64,000 nucleotides of DNA from Tretioscincus oriximinensis (taxonomy: Eukaryota > Chordata > Lepidosauria > Squamata > Gymnophthalmidae): the NCBI GenBank assembly GCA_022410635.1, contig JAJVDF010000137.1:1736544-1800543 (forward strand), in the 5' to 3' direction. Positions 21,861 to 33,473 of the stretch are shown here, piece after piece; positions within the stretch are counted from its first letter, which is position 1; each line of letters opens with the position of its first letter. The notes beneath the pieces were generated by a model. That model was given only the letters and a program-made list of their open reading frames with translations, did not search any database and was not told the DNA's origin. A program made the translations under genes and the position numbers.

Positions 21861-22427
21861 ATTGGTTTACGTCCATGGTGAAAAACTGATATCTATGAAG
21901 GGTGCCTTCTATCCAAAAGATGATGAATCTGTAGCTAAGGTTACAAGACACGGTACGAATTATATTAGAGTGTCAGTTATACTCTAGCAAGAGGAATAAA
22001 AAATTGGCTCCTTTGTTAAAGAAGGAAGTACCCTGGGGTATAGAATTTAAATGCATTCTTGCTGCAAAGTAAAAGCCAACTGTTTACACTATAGACTTCT
22101 AGGTGGATAATATCATAAGTGGGGGAAATGGGCATATTGTGCCTGGGTGAAACTGAGACTTCAAGCTCAATGAAGAGGTTTATTGTTTCCAGATTTTAAT
22201 TGCTCTTATTGTTCCCTTGCATGACTTTAATGCAATTTGCCCACTCATTTTATCACCAACTTCTGTAGCAAAGCCCACTGATTAACTGGGGGTTTGGTGA
22301 AGAAATATCTCCTTTTGTCTGGATTTTTCAAGTATTTGCTGCACTTCAATGTTCTCAGTCATGCAAGACTTAGCACTGTGAGAAAGGTATTTGGGCAATG
22401 GGTGAACGCAATAGCCACACAAAATCA
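21861..22427. other. No gene recognised
   Basis: AT-rich sequence. A 74-codon frame beginning at 21763 is partly CR1-derived and has no domain. Confidence 0.45.
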
Positions 22428-22580
22428 TTGGCTCAAAAAATAGGAAAGGACCTCCAGGCCCATGGGCCCCAACCCCCTGCTCAATGCAGGATTCACTAAA
22501 CCCTCTCAGATGGCTGCCCAGCCTCTCTTTGGAAGACTTTCTCTCAAGAAGAACTGACCACCTCCTGTGGCAATCTAGTC
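22428..22580 (-). repeat. CR1-A 3' end fragment, antisense
   Basis: AGGAAAGGACCTCCAGGCCC, ACCCCCTGCTCAATGCAGGA and AGATGGCTGCCCAGCCTCTC match the CR1-A 3' end in reverse. The terminal octamers are lost. Confidence 0.75.
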
Positions 22581-24159
22581 TGCTGGTAGATCACCTGCAG
22601 CAAGGAATGTCTTTTGTTGCATCAAACTATAGGTGTTATCAGTCATGATTCAGGGAATTCCCTATAGGCAAACTTGAGCCTCTGAAGACAAGCCATTTTC
22701 ACCCTAAATTTGCTTTACCCTACTCTAAGCCATGGAACGGTGCCTCTTTCTTGTTAGAGATAAAATAACACTAAGGGATGCATCCAGACGACAATGTCTC
22801 CATGGGGGCGCTATCCAGGCGACCCTGCCGCACATCATCATGGGTTGCCAGTGATCCACTCACTGCAACCCTCTGTGGAGGCGCTATTGTTGGGAGCGGA
22901 GAAATGGTGATGCTGTTCCGGAGGGCCCATAGGCTGCTGGAGTGAGATCTCAGCCGAAGTCACGCAAGCTCACAGGAACTGTGTTATCATGACAAGTGTC
23001 CTGCACATTGCCTTGGCTGTGGCACACTCCTCATGAGTAGGGCTCTGGTGCCACAGTGCAACAACAAAGTATGTGTGGGTAGAGGGACGATGGCTTATAA
23101 CCCGGGGTAGNCTGATAGTTTGAGCTATAAACCCATGTGTGGAAGCACCTAAGCGCGACTCTTCCTTTTAGCTGAATTGGATGGAATCTGCATGTACACC
23201 GAGGAGAGAAATGCAGCCAATTATGGCATTGAAAGAAATGCTTCCTGCAAATGACTAATCAGAGCCACAGAACACCAGGCAAACGAGCGGCCAAATTATA
23301 ATTACCAAGGAAGTGACTGCCAGAATCAGAGGAAAAGAACACTGAAGTGGGGGGGAGATGAGGGAACCATTTAAATATCTGAATGCCATTTATTGTACAT
23401 GCATAGAAGGGACCCCTTTTCTTAAAGGAGAAACTGAAGTAGGCCTTTATTTAATACATCCTGTATTACTCTACAGCCAAGCCTAGCAATGATTCCCTTT
23501 TCCCTACTAGACTCTTCATCTACATTTCATTTCTCTATTAAACATGGTCCTCGGGGCCACTCCTAATGGGCAAAAGCATTTTCTGCTACCCGCACACCCT
23601 AGATAAATATGTTCGAAAAAAGAAATTGATTGAGAAATGTCAGAATCCTGAAACAAGAAAATGTTATCAAGCTTGTGATAAACATCATTCCAGCACTTGG
23701 ATTTCCACCCACAAATTATATTAAATTTCAGTCTCCCCTGCTGGCATCCCTAATTGTCCAGAATAACTACAAAAAAGCAACATCTTCCGAGACTTATTTT
23801 TAGAGACATCTCTTTACCATAAAGCATTCTGGTTTGACCAAACTACTAGAATTTTATTTATTTATTGCTTTTAATGCTCTTTTAAGCCCCTGTTCTTCAC
23901 TGCCCTGAGACTGGTATCAGGCTGTAGATGAATCATCTGTCAACAAGAAGAATAAATGGAAAGCAAAGCTTAGGCAGGCCCTTGAAAGACTTGTTTTCTT
24001 ACAAGGAAGTTACCCTAACAATCCTCCCCACCTCCCACCACACAGAACACCACGCAAGTCTCCACAAAGCACCTCATAAAAGCCATTAACTCTCAGCTGT
24101 GGTCAAAATTAGCCTGCAACATTTGGGCAAAGCAGGAAAACCAACGTTTAGAAAAATCT
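22581..24159. other. No gene recognised; low-repeat region
   Basis: Positions 22790-23160 are comparatively CpG-containing. From 23160 to 23880 the sequence is AT-rich and repeat-free. A partial SINE/LINE tail (ACTGCCCTGAGACTGGTATC) lies at 23898-23960. Confidence 0.4.
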
Positions 24160-24440
24160 CCGTAAGTTATTTACCTGCATGAGGTTTCGTCCCTTGCTGC
24201 GTGAAGGAGCATCCCGTTCTTATGCCCAGCCTCGTCCTGAGCAAGGAGCACGAAGGCATAATGTGCTTATTGTGTGTGCGAAGGCTGTGGGTTATTACTG
24301 GTGTAATTATGGGGATAATTTAGTATTCATGCTGTGCCTTCTGGCGGGAGGCTCCAAAAGGTAATGTTCGGCTCTTTAAATTTTGTTTAGGTTGTTAGGC
24401 TATATTTTTAGAACAAGAAGAGGGATTGTTACTTTTGCAT
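24160..24440. promoter_or_regulatory. Repeat-free block, possible conserved element
   Basis: A non-repetitive stretch with the composition of vertebrate conserved noncoding DNA (ATTACTGGTGTAATTATGGG near 24293, GATAATTTAGTATTCATGCT). A 61-codon frame from 24179 has no recognisable motif. The call is a guess. Confidence 0.2.
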
Positions 24441-26752
24441 AAACCAGTTTCTCCACAAGGTTGTGCTCTTAAAAGGCATCATCAATCTGGGATAGAGAGA
24501 GGGGAAGGCCAGGCAACGAAGGCCTGATTCTGTGTATGGAGAGGGATTGAAAGGGTCCTTAGGCTTCGTGGCCAGAATTCCTAGCAAAAGAGATGGTGCC
24601 CAGTATTACTGTAGCCAAAAACAAGGACACGCTAGGCTGCCTTGCTCAAAATAAAGCTGGCTAGGTAGCTATGTAACTTTGTTCAAAAGAAAATGTAGAT
24701 AGGATGTTCCCAAAAGGTCACGCCCTGGGTGGATCCATAACACAGAGTGATAAAACTGGCAGGCTGATGTCCAGGCTGGCCAATAGCCTTAAAGCCAGGC
24801 TCCTGTGGCAAAGAAGTCTATGTGTTATGGTGGGCACGGAACCTGGAGAGCAGCATGAGAACCACACTCTGCTCGTCATCGCTGGGCATTCTGCAGGAGA
24901 AGACCGAGGCAGAATCCTCACCTGCTCTGGGTACAGAGGCAAACAGAAAAGTCATCTGCTTCTTCACAAGCCAATAAAGGCAACTCTGTTCTCTCCTTTT
25001 GCCCTTTGCCAGTGAAGGCAGCCTCTCATCGTTCCTTTCTGACCATGTATTAAGGAAGCGACGGCTGCCGTTCCGGTGAGGTCATTCCCTCATTTTCTGT
25101 AGCTGGTCAGATGCTACTGAATCTGGCAAGAATAATAGCGAGGATCGAAAGATAGGCAGAGAGGTGGATAGATGGATGGCAGATGGGCAGGCAAACAGTA
25201 GATAGATACTTGCTTGCGTATTTGTGTTTCACTTATTCTAAACAAGACCCAACAAGAGTCAATAAAACATTTTTAAAGGGGGGAAATCACAAATTACAAA
25301 CAAATATTAAAGGACAGGAAATGAAATTGATGCTTCTAAGTTGCCATGTTTCTGCAACCAGGAATGCATCTCATTATTTAGTACAAATAATTCTGTCAAT
25401 AGACCCAAAAAGTAAAGGAAGGGAATAGGTGATTTTTCAAGTCTGGCTAATTATGGGCCATTAATGGGATGATACATTTCATGAAGACCAACTATGACAC
25501 ATGCAAAGTGAAATTTGTATCTTAAGGAACCACAGTCTGATTAGCTTAAAGAATTTCAAGGCAAAAGGTCATCCTTCTGAACAGCACCTGATTAGAGTGG
25601 ACCAAGAACTGCAATATTGAAAAACTTCTGGTCCCCATCTAAACTCAAATCTCCCCAAGGTTCTGCTTCCTATAGGAAGCAGAAAGTAAGTAATGTGAAC
25701 ACCACTAAACCTGTATGCTGGGCATCAGAAGATACTCTAGGTTTTGTTATATAGGTCAAAATTTTCATAACGTTCTGGAAAAACTGAACTCTGACGGTAG
25801 AACTGATACACAAAATAGGTATATTTAGCTGTTGAAACACTGGAGTTAATGATAAAACCAAAGGAAGAAGAAACCAGACCTACGTCAAGTACCCTTGGCA
25901 GCACCAAGGAGGGTTGAGTACCTGATACCTTTTTAAACTTGCCAGCTCTATCCAACGAATGGTAGTAAATGCAAGGTTCTTTAGTAGAGATTAATGTAAA
26001 CTTTTGATCTGGGTATTTGACTTCAAACAGGGGTGGTCTTTAATTCAAGTTGAACACCTTGAAATATCCAACAAAATGTGTTCAACAGCTTCATTTGACT
26101 CCCTCTGACCAATTTTAATCTGAACTTTTTTCCAAACAGGTAGGATGCTCAGTTTGTAGAAAAAATATTTCAAGCACCCCTTGCTTGGTTCAAACCTGTT
26201 TGGACTCATGCCTAATTTTAACAGAATAAAATGATCGCTGCTTCTGACTATTTTCCTTCTATGCCTTAAAATGAAAGAGGGCCCTGAATAACTCAGTGAA
26301 GTTATGGGCTGTAGAGAGGCAGCCAAGACAGGCAGGTCATGCTGGAAAGCTCAGAACTAACCTGGTTCACTGGAGCAGGAAATGGAAATCCAGTTCTGCA
26401 TCCTTCCCAAGAAACCTCATGGAAAAGCACTACAGCAAAAGCAATCTGGCCCTAGAAGATGTCCAAAGGTGTCTTTTCCTACGAAGCAAGTACAAGGAGC
26501 TCCAGAAAGAGAGAAGCAGCTGGACCTAAACTGAAGGAATGCCCAGCTGGTCATTAAAGTCCAATGCTGTACAACATAATACTGCATAGGGCCCTGTCAG
26601 CTGAGATCTATGAACCAAGGTAAGTTGTATTTGGTTAAAGAAGAGATGGCAAGACTAAACACTGACATCACAGGAGTCAGCGAACTAAAGTAGGAATGGG
26701 AGAAGCTAGCTCAGGTGATCAGTATCTATATCATATGGGAGGAGGTGTTTCT
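24441..26752. other. No gene recognised
   Basis: Several open frames of 60-100 codons occur on both strands but none carries a domain, splice context or repeat hallmark. GATAGATGGATGGCAGATGG near 25165 is a small degenerate microsatellite. Confidence 0.45.
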
Positions 26753-26860
26753 TCAAATAGTTGGTGTTAATACCTTGAATTGGGTTTGGTAGCGAATGGG
26801 CAGCCAGTGCAGTTCTTTCAGAATCAGCATAATGTGTGTCAGCTGGACAGTCAATAGGCC
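26753..26860 (-). repeat. LINE ORF2 C-terminal fragment (L2-like)
   Basis: On the minus strand it encodes LKELHWLPIRYQTQFKVLT, the conserved C-terminal block of L2/Rex-type LINE ORF2 proteins. Only this short piece is recognisable. A relative lies at 50945-51028. Confidence 0.65.
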
Positions 26861-28093
26861 TAGAAGGACTGAAGATCTCAAAGTATTCCCGTCATTTTGT
26901 GGCCATCTCACCCATCCTTTAAATTTCAGAATGGAAAGGCACAATATGCCTTATAAATTAACTCCTCTCACATGTCTTCCCCTGGGGGAAATCATCTCTT
27001 CCAGCCTCTTTGTTCATAGCACACATGGCATCTTTTGAACACTTTCTGCAGTGTGCTTATTCTCTACAAGCCTCAACAAGAAACACACAAGGGCATCTTC
27101 CCCATGCATGCGGATGAGCAATTCGGAAACAAGGCAGCAGCCAGATTCTGAAAAGGACACGGCCATTACTTATGCTTCAGACAAGCAGCACAAAAGCTGA
27201 GAAACACAGAAAACCCATTTAACATATGGCCACGATTGAAAGCAACATCAATAGCTCAGCTTCAGGTGGCCACGTATAGATCTCTGGGAAGTTTAGATTG
27301 ATCAACCGTTCCAAGATGCCAAAGCTGACGTACGACTCAGCACAAAGCAAAGAACCAAAATACTCTCGGGGCGCCCATAAAATTTCAAAGTGCAACTTTT
27401 CAAATCAGTCAGCGGCTTTTTAAAATCTCCATTGTATATCTGAGGTGCACAAAGCAGCAAGTGAAGGGCCAGGAAGTTCTTGTTGGGTCTGGAGGAACAT
27501 GAAGAGAAGCCTGTGCCTGAAATTCCATCACTCCATCAAGAGCCAGAGATCAGGCACTGCCCAGCTGAAGGAGACCTAGGGGCGCAGGAAGTTCTGGGAA
27601 GATAAACTACAAATGGAGCCAAAGGAGGACCGTCAAAAATGCAAATCCTTTCCCCTTTCACTCAAAAAGCTTGACCCCACTTTGACACCGAGACTTTGAG
27701 TTGATCCCAAAGCAGAATTTAGATGTTGCATTCGGCACTTCTCTTTCTTCTAAAAGTCTTTTGAGACGAGGAAAATATACATATATACTTCATCCTTACC
27801 CAAATAAGGTCCTTTCCTCTCTTTCAGAGAACCAGCACAAATAGGAACAAAGTTCAAATATGCAATTGAACTGTTCACAAAGGTTTGCCTCAAATTGAAG
27901 ATCCAAAAATTAATTTACACCGCACCAACCTGCACCTCTCTAGAGAGGAGTTCAAATTTGTCCTTTTCTGCCCTTGAATTTGTAGCAATGTGCCAGGGAT
28001 TTCAAACGCTATGGGCAGAAATTATAAGAAATGCCAGGCGGTTGCAAGACAGCCGAGCCCTTTCCACACAGGGCCATATTCTATGATATATGT
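26861..28093. other. No gene recognised
   Basis: Anonymous sequence without named repeats or convincing exons. Confidence 0.45.
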
Positions 28094-28249
28094 TGGAATA
28101 AGGTTCTATCCAATGCACAGCAATGAGGACTATGACAGGCCCTGAATGGGTTAGAGATAGGCTTGGTCTCAAACAGGGACTGTCATAGTTTGCACCAGCA
28201 TATGGGCAGCAGGTCCCTATTGCAAAATATATCCTGGATTGAGGCCCTG
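28094..28249. mobile_element. FB foldback element, copy 6 (diverged, both arms)
   Basis: GAATAAGGTTCTATCCAATG at the left, GAGGACTATGACAGGCCCTG and GACTGTCATAGTTTGCACCA as the inner arms, and CCTGGATTGAGGCCCTGAG at the right. The order fits the family with many substitutions, so it is an old copy. Confidence 0.55.
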
Positions 28250-28566
28250 AGTGCAAAGGACCCAGGTTGCTTGCAGTATTCTCCAAGAAGGCTACTTGAA
28301 AAGCCTCGCTTGCCCTTGTGCAACCCCTGAAATGAGGATCCAATAAGCTCAACAAGGCTGCCTTCGCACACGCATTTATGCAGGCATTTTAGGGCTAGTA
28401 TGGGCCTTTAGGAAATCACCCCCGCCTGCTCTTACCTGCAATAGCCCAAGTTGCTGCTGTAAGGTTTACAGAAGGACCACAGCACAGCCCTAGTGACAGC
28501 CGGTACACTCTCCTCGTGCTCACGTGACTTCCAATTGGCTGTTATTCCCTTCCCCTGTTCTCTTCT
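28250..28566. other. No gene recognised
   Basis: Short anonymous stretch next to the putative retroviral remnant. Confidence 0.4.
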
Positions 28567-28790
28567 TGTTAAGGCAGAAACTCAGAACACAACAGAAAAC
28601 TCCAGATTCAGACTAAGATATAAATAGCAAAGGTTTTTTAGGCATGCCTGTGTGGGCACAGGGGATAATTCTGCCAACTGCGCCCCCAAACTCAGAATCA
28701 AATAATCTTTAATACATTCTTCAAAAGCAACAAAAAGAGACAGTCATGCATAATTTTTGATTTAAACACAAATGGGCTCAAGCTTGCATG
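28567..28790 (-). repeat. Possible LTR end downstream of env remnant
   Basis: On the minus strand the segment ends GAGTTTCTGCCTTAACA, with an ATTAAA signal upstream (TGTATTAAAGATTATTTG) and AT-rich TGCTATTTATATC. It lies on the side where the 3' LTR of the env remnant would be. The upstream border and target duplication are not identifiable, so this is speculative. Confidence 0.25.
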
Positions 28791-29751
28791 TCTTGGAAGC
28801 AAGTCACCCGCTCTTGCTAGGTAAAAGTAACACTTTCCTATCTCTGTTCTGTCCTTCGGCTTCTCTGGAAAACTGGTCTAAACAGGGTTTTTGGTCTTGC
28901 ATTCTCAGGGAAAGAAACTCTCTTCTTTATGCACATTTTGTATTAACTGTTCTACAGAGGAAGTGGGGGGCAAGTACCCACAGCTTGTGTTTTTAAAAAG
29001 AACTTTGCTTGCTTAGCATTTCTTTCTAAGCAAGTTATATATGTTTAGGAAAATATATTCAGAATCATGTCTAGAGGGGATTTTCCCTCTCATTCTTCCC
29101 TTTGATATGACGATCAATACCTTGATTATCAAGTATCACTTTCTAATTCACAAGTGGGTAGTGGAATATATTTTTCTCTATTTACCTCTTCCATCTCATA
29201 CCTGCATCTCATGCATGAGTTTACACTTCAATCCACCATCCCTCCAAGATCCTCTTCCTGCTTGGACACTGAGAGTTTTGTTCTCACTAATCACAAACTG
29301 TAATAAGGGTCCTTCTTACAGATAGAACCAGTCAATCGCTGAATTGACCTTTCAAATCCCAGAACCAAGTTCCTTGTTAGCTCATTTGTTCATTCACCCC
29401 CTTGGCTGTTACTAACAGTCTGTTGAATTTCAATAAGTTTTTATCAGAGATCAGGGATTTCTGTGTATGATCCAATTGACCATGTTACACTCATCCCATT
29501 TGCAGACTGAGCGTGAAGGGATGTGGGTAAGAGAAGTTTTGATGCTTTTGTTGTGAAGGTAGTCCAAGCAACACATGACTAATACAGGCAACCTTCTCCC
29601 AGGTGACAACTTGAGTCTTTCATTCCTTTTGAGGGCAAATGTATTTATGTTTGTGAGTGTAATGTTTTACCCAGCCCATGTTTCCACATCCAGGAAGGCT
29701 TCCTTTCATTACTCTGCAGGCATCAAAGACTAGAGATACCAGCTTTGTCCT
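28791..29751 (-). other. Probable retroviral remnant, undecodable
   Basis: Lies between the env fragment and the possible LTR. No transmembrane-subunit hallmark (CX6CC region, fusion peptide) is visible in any frame, so the rest of env is deleted or too decayed. Confidence 0.3.
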
Positions 29752-30246
29752 TTATAATTTGACCACAGCATTTGATCCTTTATGCAACTCAACATAGAAG
29801 TAAGTGGCCTGCTGCTTTGGATTATAACAAGTGTGATCTGTGTGTGTGCATGCATTGTAACTTACACTGTGGAAAGTGCAAGCTTTAGTCTGACCTTCAC
29901 ACGTGTACCTGCTCTGATATTCTATAGTTTGCCCTACCTTTGACTCTGTTCTGGCCTTTTCAATACAATGGTTACAGGGATTGACAGCTATGCACTCACA
30001 GTAAGGGAGAAAGAATAGAAGCAATATGATTATTATCATCAGAAAGGCAGTACTCAAGGCATGAATAGAAAATGACATAGGTCTAGCAAATATTGGAGTA
30101 TAAACAGGCTCTTCTTCTTTAAAGTTGGAGTGATGACTGTCTCTGTTCCCCTGGGTTGCAGGACCCTCCTCTGGATTTCTGCTCCCTTGGTTGCCAGGTG
30201 AATAACTTTCTCCCAAATAGAACAGATGACACGGCAACTCAGGCAT
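29752..30246 (-). pseudogene. Endogenous retrovirus env, N-terminal surface fragment
   Basis: The minus-strand frame from ATG at 30246 encodes about 164 residues. About 55 polar residues are followed by a strongly hydrophobic run (FLMIIIILLLFFLPYC), which would act as the signal peptide. Then comes a Cys-rich ectodomain start with NPCNHC, YTCEGQ, KACTF, NACTH and CYNP, ending in a stop after FYVELHKG. The Cys spacing and the CYNP element resemble the surface-subunit N-terminus of gamma-type retroviral envelopes, which mediate receptor binding. The frame stops before any receptor-binding or transmembrane module is complete. Upstream it is cut at 30263 by a 120-base patch copied from 33.2 kb, so no splice acceptor or pol overlap survives. 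Class assignment is by motif only. Confidence 0.5.
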
Positions 30247-30262
30247 AATGCTAAAGCTACAA

Positions 30263-30382
30263 GGCAAAAAATAGCCTTGTAAGCCCCTTTCGGTGAGAAA
30301 AACAAGATATAAAATCCCAGTTCTGCTTCTTCTTCTTCTTCTTCTTCTTCTTCTGCTGCTGCTATGACAGCATGTGGATGAG
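30263..30382 (+). repeat. 120-bp exact copy of 33226-33345
   Basis: Every base matches the second location at a constant offset of 2963, including nine CTT and three CTG units. The copy contains the SINE-2 3' end plus the first bases of an FB element (ATGACAGCATGTGGATGAG). The SINE body is absent here, so 33226-33345 is the donor. Confidence 0.95.
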
Positions 30383-31564
30383 AACTTGAAAAGTCAACAT
30401 TTCAATGCCATTGCAACCACCTCAGACGCTGCAAGGACAGCCTCTTTATCACCCTATATACAGGAGAGCATCAAGCAAATTTCCGTCGGGCTTAAGAATC
30501 CCTTTCCTTCCTGACAAGCACAAAGCAGATTGTTCAAGTGGCTCCAGTCCCTCTTGACACACACACACACTCCACGAGCAGGAACAGAAACTGGCCACTG
30601 GAAACAGCACTTGGGCTCCTCTTCTCTAAGCAAGTGCCAGCAACCCAAATTCAGCCACGAAGCACAAGTAACATGTCACAGTAGAGCTCAAGCAGGTGAA
30701 TCACCTACCTGAATTCCTCTTGGAGACCATCTTCACGTTCGTGCAGAAGGCCGAGCAACTCAAGAGCATCAAGGCGATGGGTGGTTTCATCTTGGCTGTC
30801 AATCCCACAGCTGAAAGACAAGCAGAGCTATTTCAGGCTTAATGCCATCCAGAGCAGGGATGCATCCCACAGGACACAAGACAGGGCCCTGCTCAAGAAG
30901 CTGCCTTCTCCAAGGCTTAGTTTGCCCATGGCATTTGTTCCCAGGCATCTGAAGGAGGAGATTTGAGCTAGAAAAATCCTTTTTTCCCCTTCTTCCTGTT
31001 AGTCTCTAAAGCCTAAAAGACCCCCTTGGTAGATTTTCTGGACCCAGGTGGACATGGCTATTTCTATGACTTCTCCCAGACCAGTCAAAAGACAATGAGT
31101 TCCTTCATCCTGAACAACCATGTCACTTCAGTGTGGCGTTTGTTGCAATATTGCCTAGCATTTTAGAACTGTTTGGAAAATGCAAGAGCAAATTACAGAA
31201 CAAATACAGACAGAGGTAATAAGATAGAAATACCTTAACCAAGCAGCAGGAAAGTCAAAATGCAACAGCTTTACATTAAAAATAACTACAAAAACATCAT
31301 CATTGAAGATAAATGCTCTAACAAGCGTAGTCAAGCAAATCTATCTTCTTTACAAGCTCCGTTTAAGGTGGTATCTATGGCAAAAGAAGAAATGTTATTC
31401 CACCCGAGATGCTTGCAACATAAAGATCAAACATCAATCTCCCTCTGGAGCAAAAAATCTACTTAGCTAGTGAAAATAGGGGAGCATTATTGGACACACA
31501 CACAGAAACTCTTGTAAGCAGGTGGTACAATTACTAGAATGGGTGCCAAAGTGTTGCCTCCAAA
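30383..31564. other. No gene recognised; partial unclassified repeat at 30990-31060
   Basis: Positions 30990-31060 (TGTTAGTCTCTAAAGCCTAA, TGGTAGATTTTCTGGACCCA, GGACATGGCTATTT) belong to the dispersed motif family also found at 7693 and 47150. A short CACACAC run lies at 30558. Confidence 0.45.
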
Positions 31565-31690
31565 CTGGTGTGACGGGCAGAAGGCCTCTAAAGGCCCATT
31601 GCAGGGAGCTGTGAAACAGGCGAAGGTTTTGCCTTCTCCTTCTGCTTGAACTACCCAAAAGCCATTGGTGGACCACCATGCAAGGGAAGA
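31565..31690 (+). repeat. CR1-B 3' fragment
   Basis: CATTGCAGGGAGCTGTGAAA, TTTTGCCTTCTCCTTCTGCT and AAAGCCATTGGTGGACCAC are in sense order. The terminus is lost. Confidence 0.6.
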
Positions 31691-31844
31691 AATTGGGCTA
31701 CAGCTTCCTCCTCTTACATTCTACGATGTTGTACAGGCCAGTTCCCTGCCTTCCGTTAAGCATTGCCATTTGTTCAACTTGAAAGTTCAATAGAGGAGTT
31801 CATGTCACAGAGCCATTTCCAAAAAAACCCCATAAAAACACAAA

Positions 31845-32060
31845 AGGAGTCTCACTGGATCAGGACATGGTCCATCTACTTCAGCTCAGCTTCCTGTTTC
31901 ACACAATAGTCCACCAGTTACTTTGGGCAAATCAAACAGAAGAGGAAGACAACCTTTTCACTTATCTCTCTGAAGTTGCTCTTTCTTTAGAAGAATCCTG
32001 TCCGACTCTCCAACCAGGGCATTTAGGGATCCATTCCAGAAGCCTTAGATATATCTGTCC
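31845..32060 (-). repeat. CR1-B fragment, diverged
   Basis: AGTCTCACTGGATCAGGACA, GGTCCATCTACTTCAGCTC and TTTGGGCAAATCAAACAGAA are degraded versions of the antisense CR1-B 3' region. Confidence 0.5.
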
Positions 32061-32094
32061 TCAATTAATTAAGAGGAGCTGCTGGATGGAGACA

Positions 32095-32290
32095 CAGCCA
32101 ATCTAGTCCAGCATCCAACCTCTCATAGTGGTCTGTTAACTTTCTCCGAATCCCAAGCAGAAGAAAAAGAAGGCAAAATCTTTCCCTTGGTTCCTTACAA
32201 ATGACCTTCAGAGGCCTCCTGATGGTCTTAGAAGCAACATGTGGGCATCCGTTCAAAAAGCCATTGATATGCCTGCCCTTCGTCAATTAA
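32095..32290 (-). repeat. CR1-B fragment, diverged
   Basis: AATCTAGTCCAGCATCCAAC, CCAAGCAGAAGAAAAAGAAG and the AAAGCCATTGATATGCCTGC block give the antisense order. It lies immediately after a similar copy, so the two may be independent insertions. Confidence 0.55.
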
Positions 32291-32939
32291 CACTGCCTTC
32301 CCTTAAGAGGCATCTGGCCTGGGGCAACACCTGGGCATAATTACAGCCTGTTTATTCAAATCCCCTCCCAGTTTTCCAACAGCAAAGTTCCTGAGTTTGG
32401 AGGTTTCTAAATGTTTGCAGCAAAGATACCTTCCTTCTGCAAGGGATTCCAATTACAGGAAGGTTTCCCCTTTCTCAAAGCCCCTTGATCACTCATCCAG
32501 GAAGCAGAAGGCAGCCAGAATGTGAGACCTGCGCATGCCCCACTCAACATAGTTCAGACACAACCCTTCAGGCATCTGTTTTGGGATATACAAAGGGAAA
32601 AAGTATTCCTTTGGGGAGGATTTCAGCAAATGACAGGCTGCTGTTTTGCTCTTATCACTGCAACAAGACTTGTATTTAATTTTATGTTAACTGTTCACCT
32701 GAATATAAACCTCTAAGGGAACCAGCTCAGTTCTTATATACATTTTTTTTAAAATAAAGCATATGGTTACCCTGCTCTGATCCGCTTTTTCTTTCTTTGA
32801 ACTGAACTTTTTTGTCACTCTTTTTACTAAATACTCCTTTCTTTCAACTTCATGTTCATCTGGATTATTTATATATAATCTGGGCAGGAAAGACCCGTTT
32901 TATGAGAAGCAGCAAAGAAGGTTTCACCTTGGTACTGTC
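32291..32939. other. No gene recognised
   Basis: Anonymous sequence with no named repeat. Confidence 0.45.
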
Positions 32940-33065
32940 TGCCCTGAGCTTTATTCTAAGTGGTACCTTGGAACTGGGACCTGCATCCACATGACAGAAT
33001 GGTGCCTGCCATAGTCTACACTGGCACGTGGATGAGTCCAATGGGGCCTGCCATAGTCTATGGAG
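32940..33065. mobile_element. FB foldback element, copy 7
   Basis: CCCTGAGCTTTATTCTAAG at the left end, a GGGACCTGCATCCACATGAC arm, then GCCTGCCATAGTCTACACTG and a second GCCTGCCATAGTCTATGGAG. The duplicated inner arm suggests two FB units in tandem. A SINE-2 begins where it stops. Confidence 0.65.
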
Positions 33066-33326
33066 ACATTCTTTCACCTGAGAGATGGGGTTTTGAAGCC
33101 CTGTGTCAGCAGCTCCAGCCAACCCAGCTATCTGAAAGCAAGAATGGCAATAAATTGCAACAGACTGCAACTAGATAAACGGGAACCACCACAGCCTGGT
33201 GGAGAAGATAGAATATAAGCCTTCGGGCAAAAAATAGCCTTGTAAGCCCCTTTCGGTGAGAAAAACAAGATATAAAATCCCAGTTCTGCTTCTTCTTCTT
33301 CTTCTTCTTCTTCTTCTGCTGCTGCT
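33066..33326 (+). repeat. SINE-2 with CTT tail, inside FB tandem
   Basis: CTTTCACCTGAGAGATGGGG (tRNA-like head end), AGCCCTGTGTCAGCAGCTCC, GCCAACCCAGCTATCTGAAA, GGGAACCACCACAGCCTGGT, GCCTTGTAAGCCCCTTTCGG and nine CTT repeats. The GAGAGGGGTGAGCACC segment is missing, so it is a shortened variant. Confidence 0.8.
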
Positions 33327-33473
33327 ATGACAGCATGTGGATGAGTTCAGTGGGGCCTGTCATAGTCTACACTGGCATGTGGGTGAACCAAATGAGGCCT
33401 GTCATAGTCTACACTGGTATATAGATAACCAAGTCTTGTTCCTAGAGAGATGCCAAGACTCAGTGAAAGGGTC
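33327..33473. mobile_element. FB foldback element, copy 8 (tandem)
   Basis: Contains two successive arms in the same orientation: GCCTGTCATAGTCTACACTG with GGCATGTGGGTGAACC, and GCCTGTCATAGTCTACACTG with GTATATAGATAACCAAG. It ends CAAGACTCAGTGAAAGGGTC. Confidence 0.65.

Noticed and set aside
30054..30305. 83-codon minus-strand frame beside env with a hydrophobic stretch
   Set aside because: It is a different register of the env leader region and its start lies in the copied SINE patch, so I do not treat it as a separate gene.
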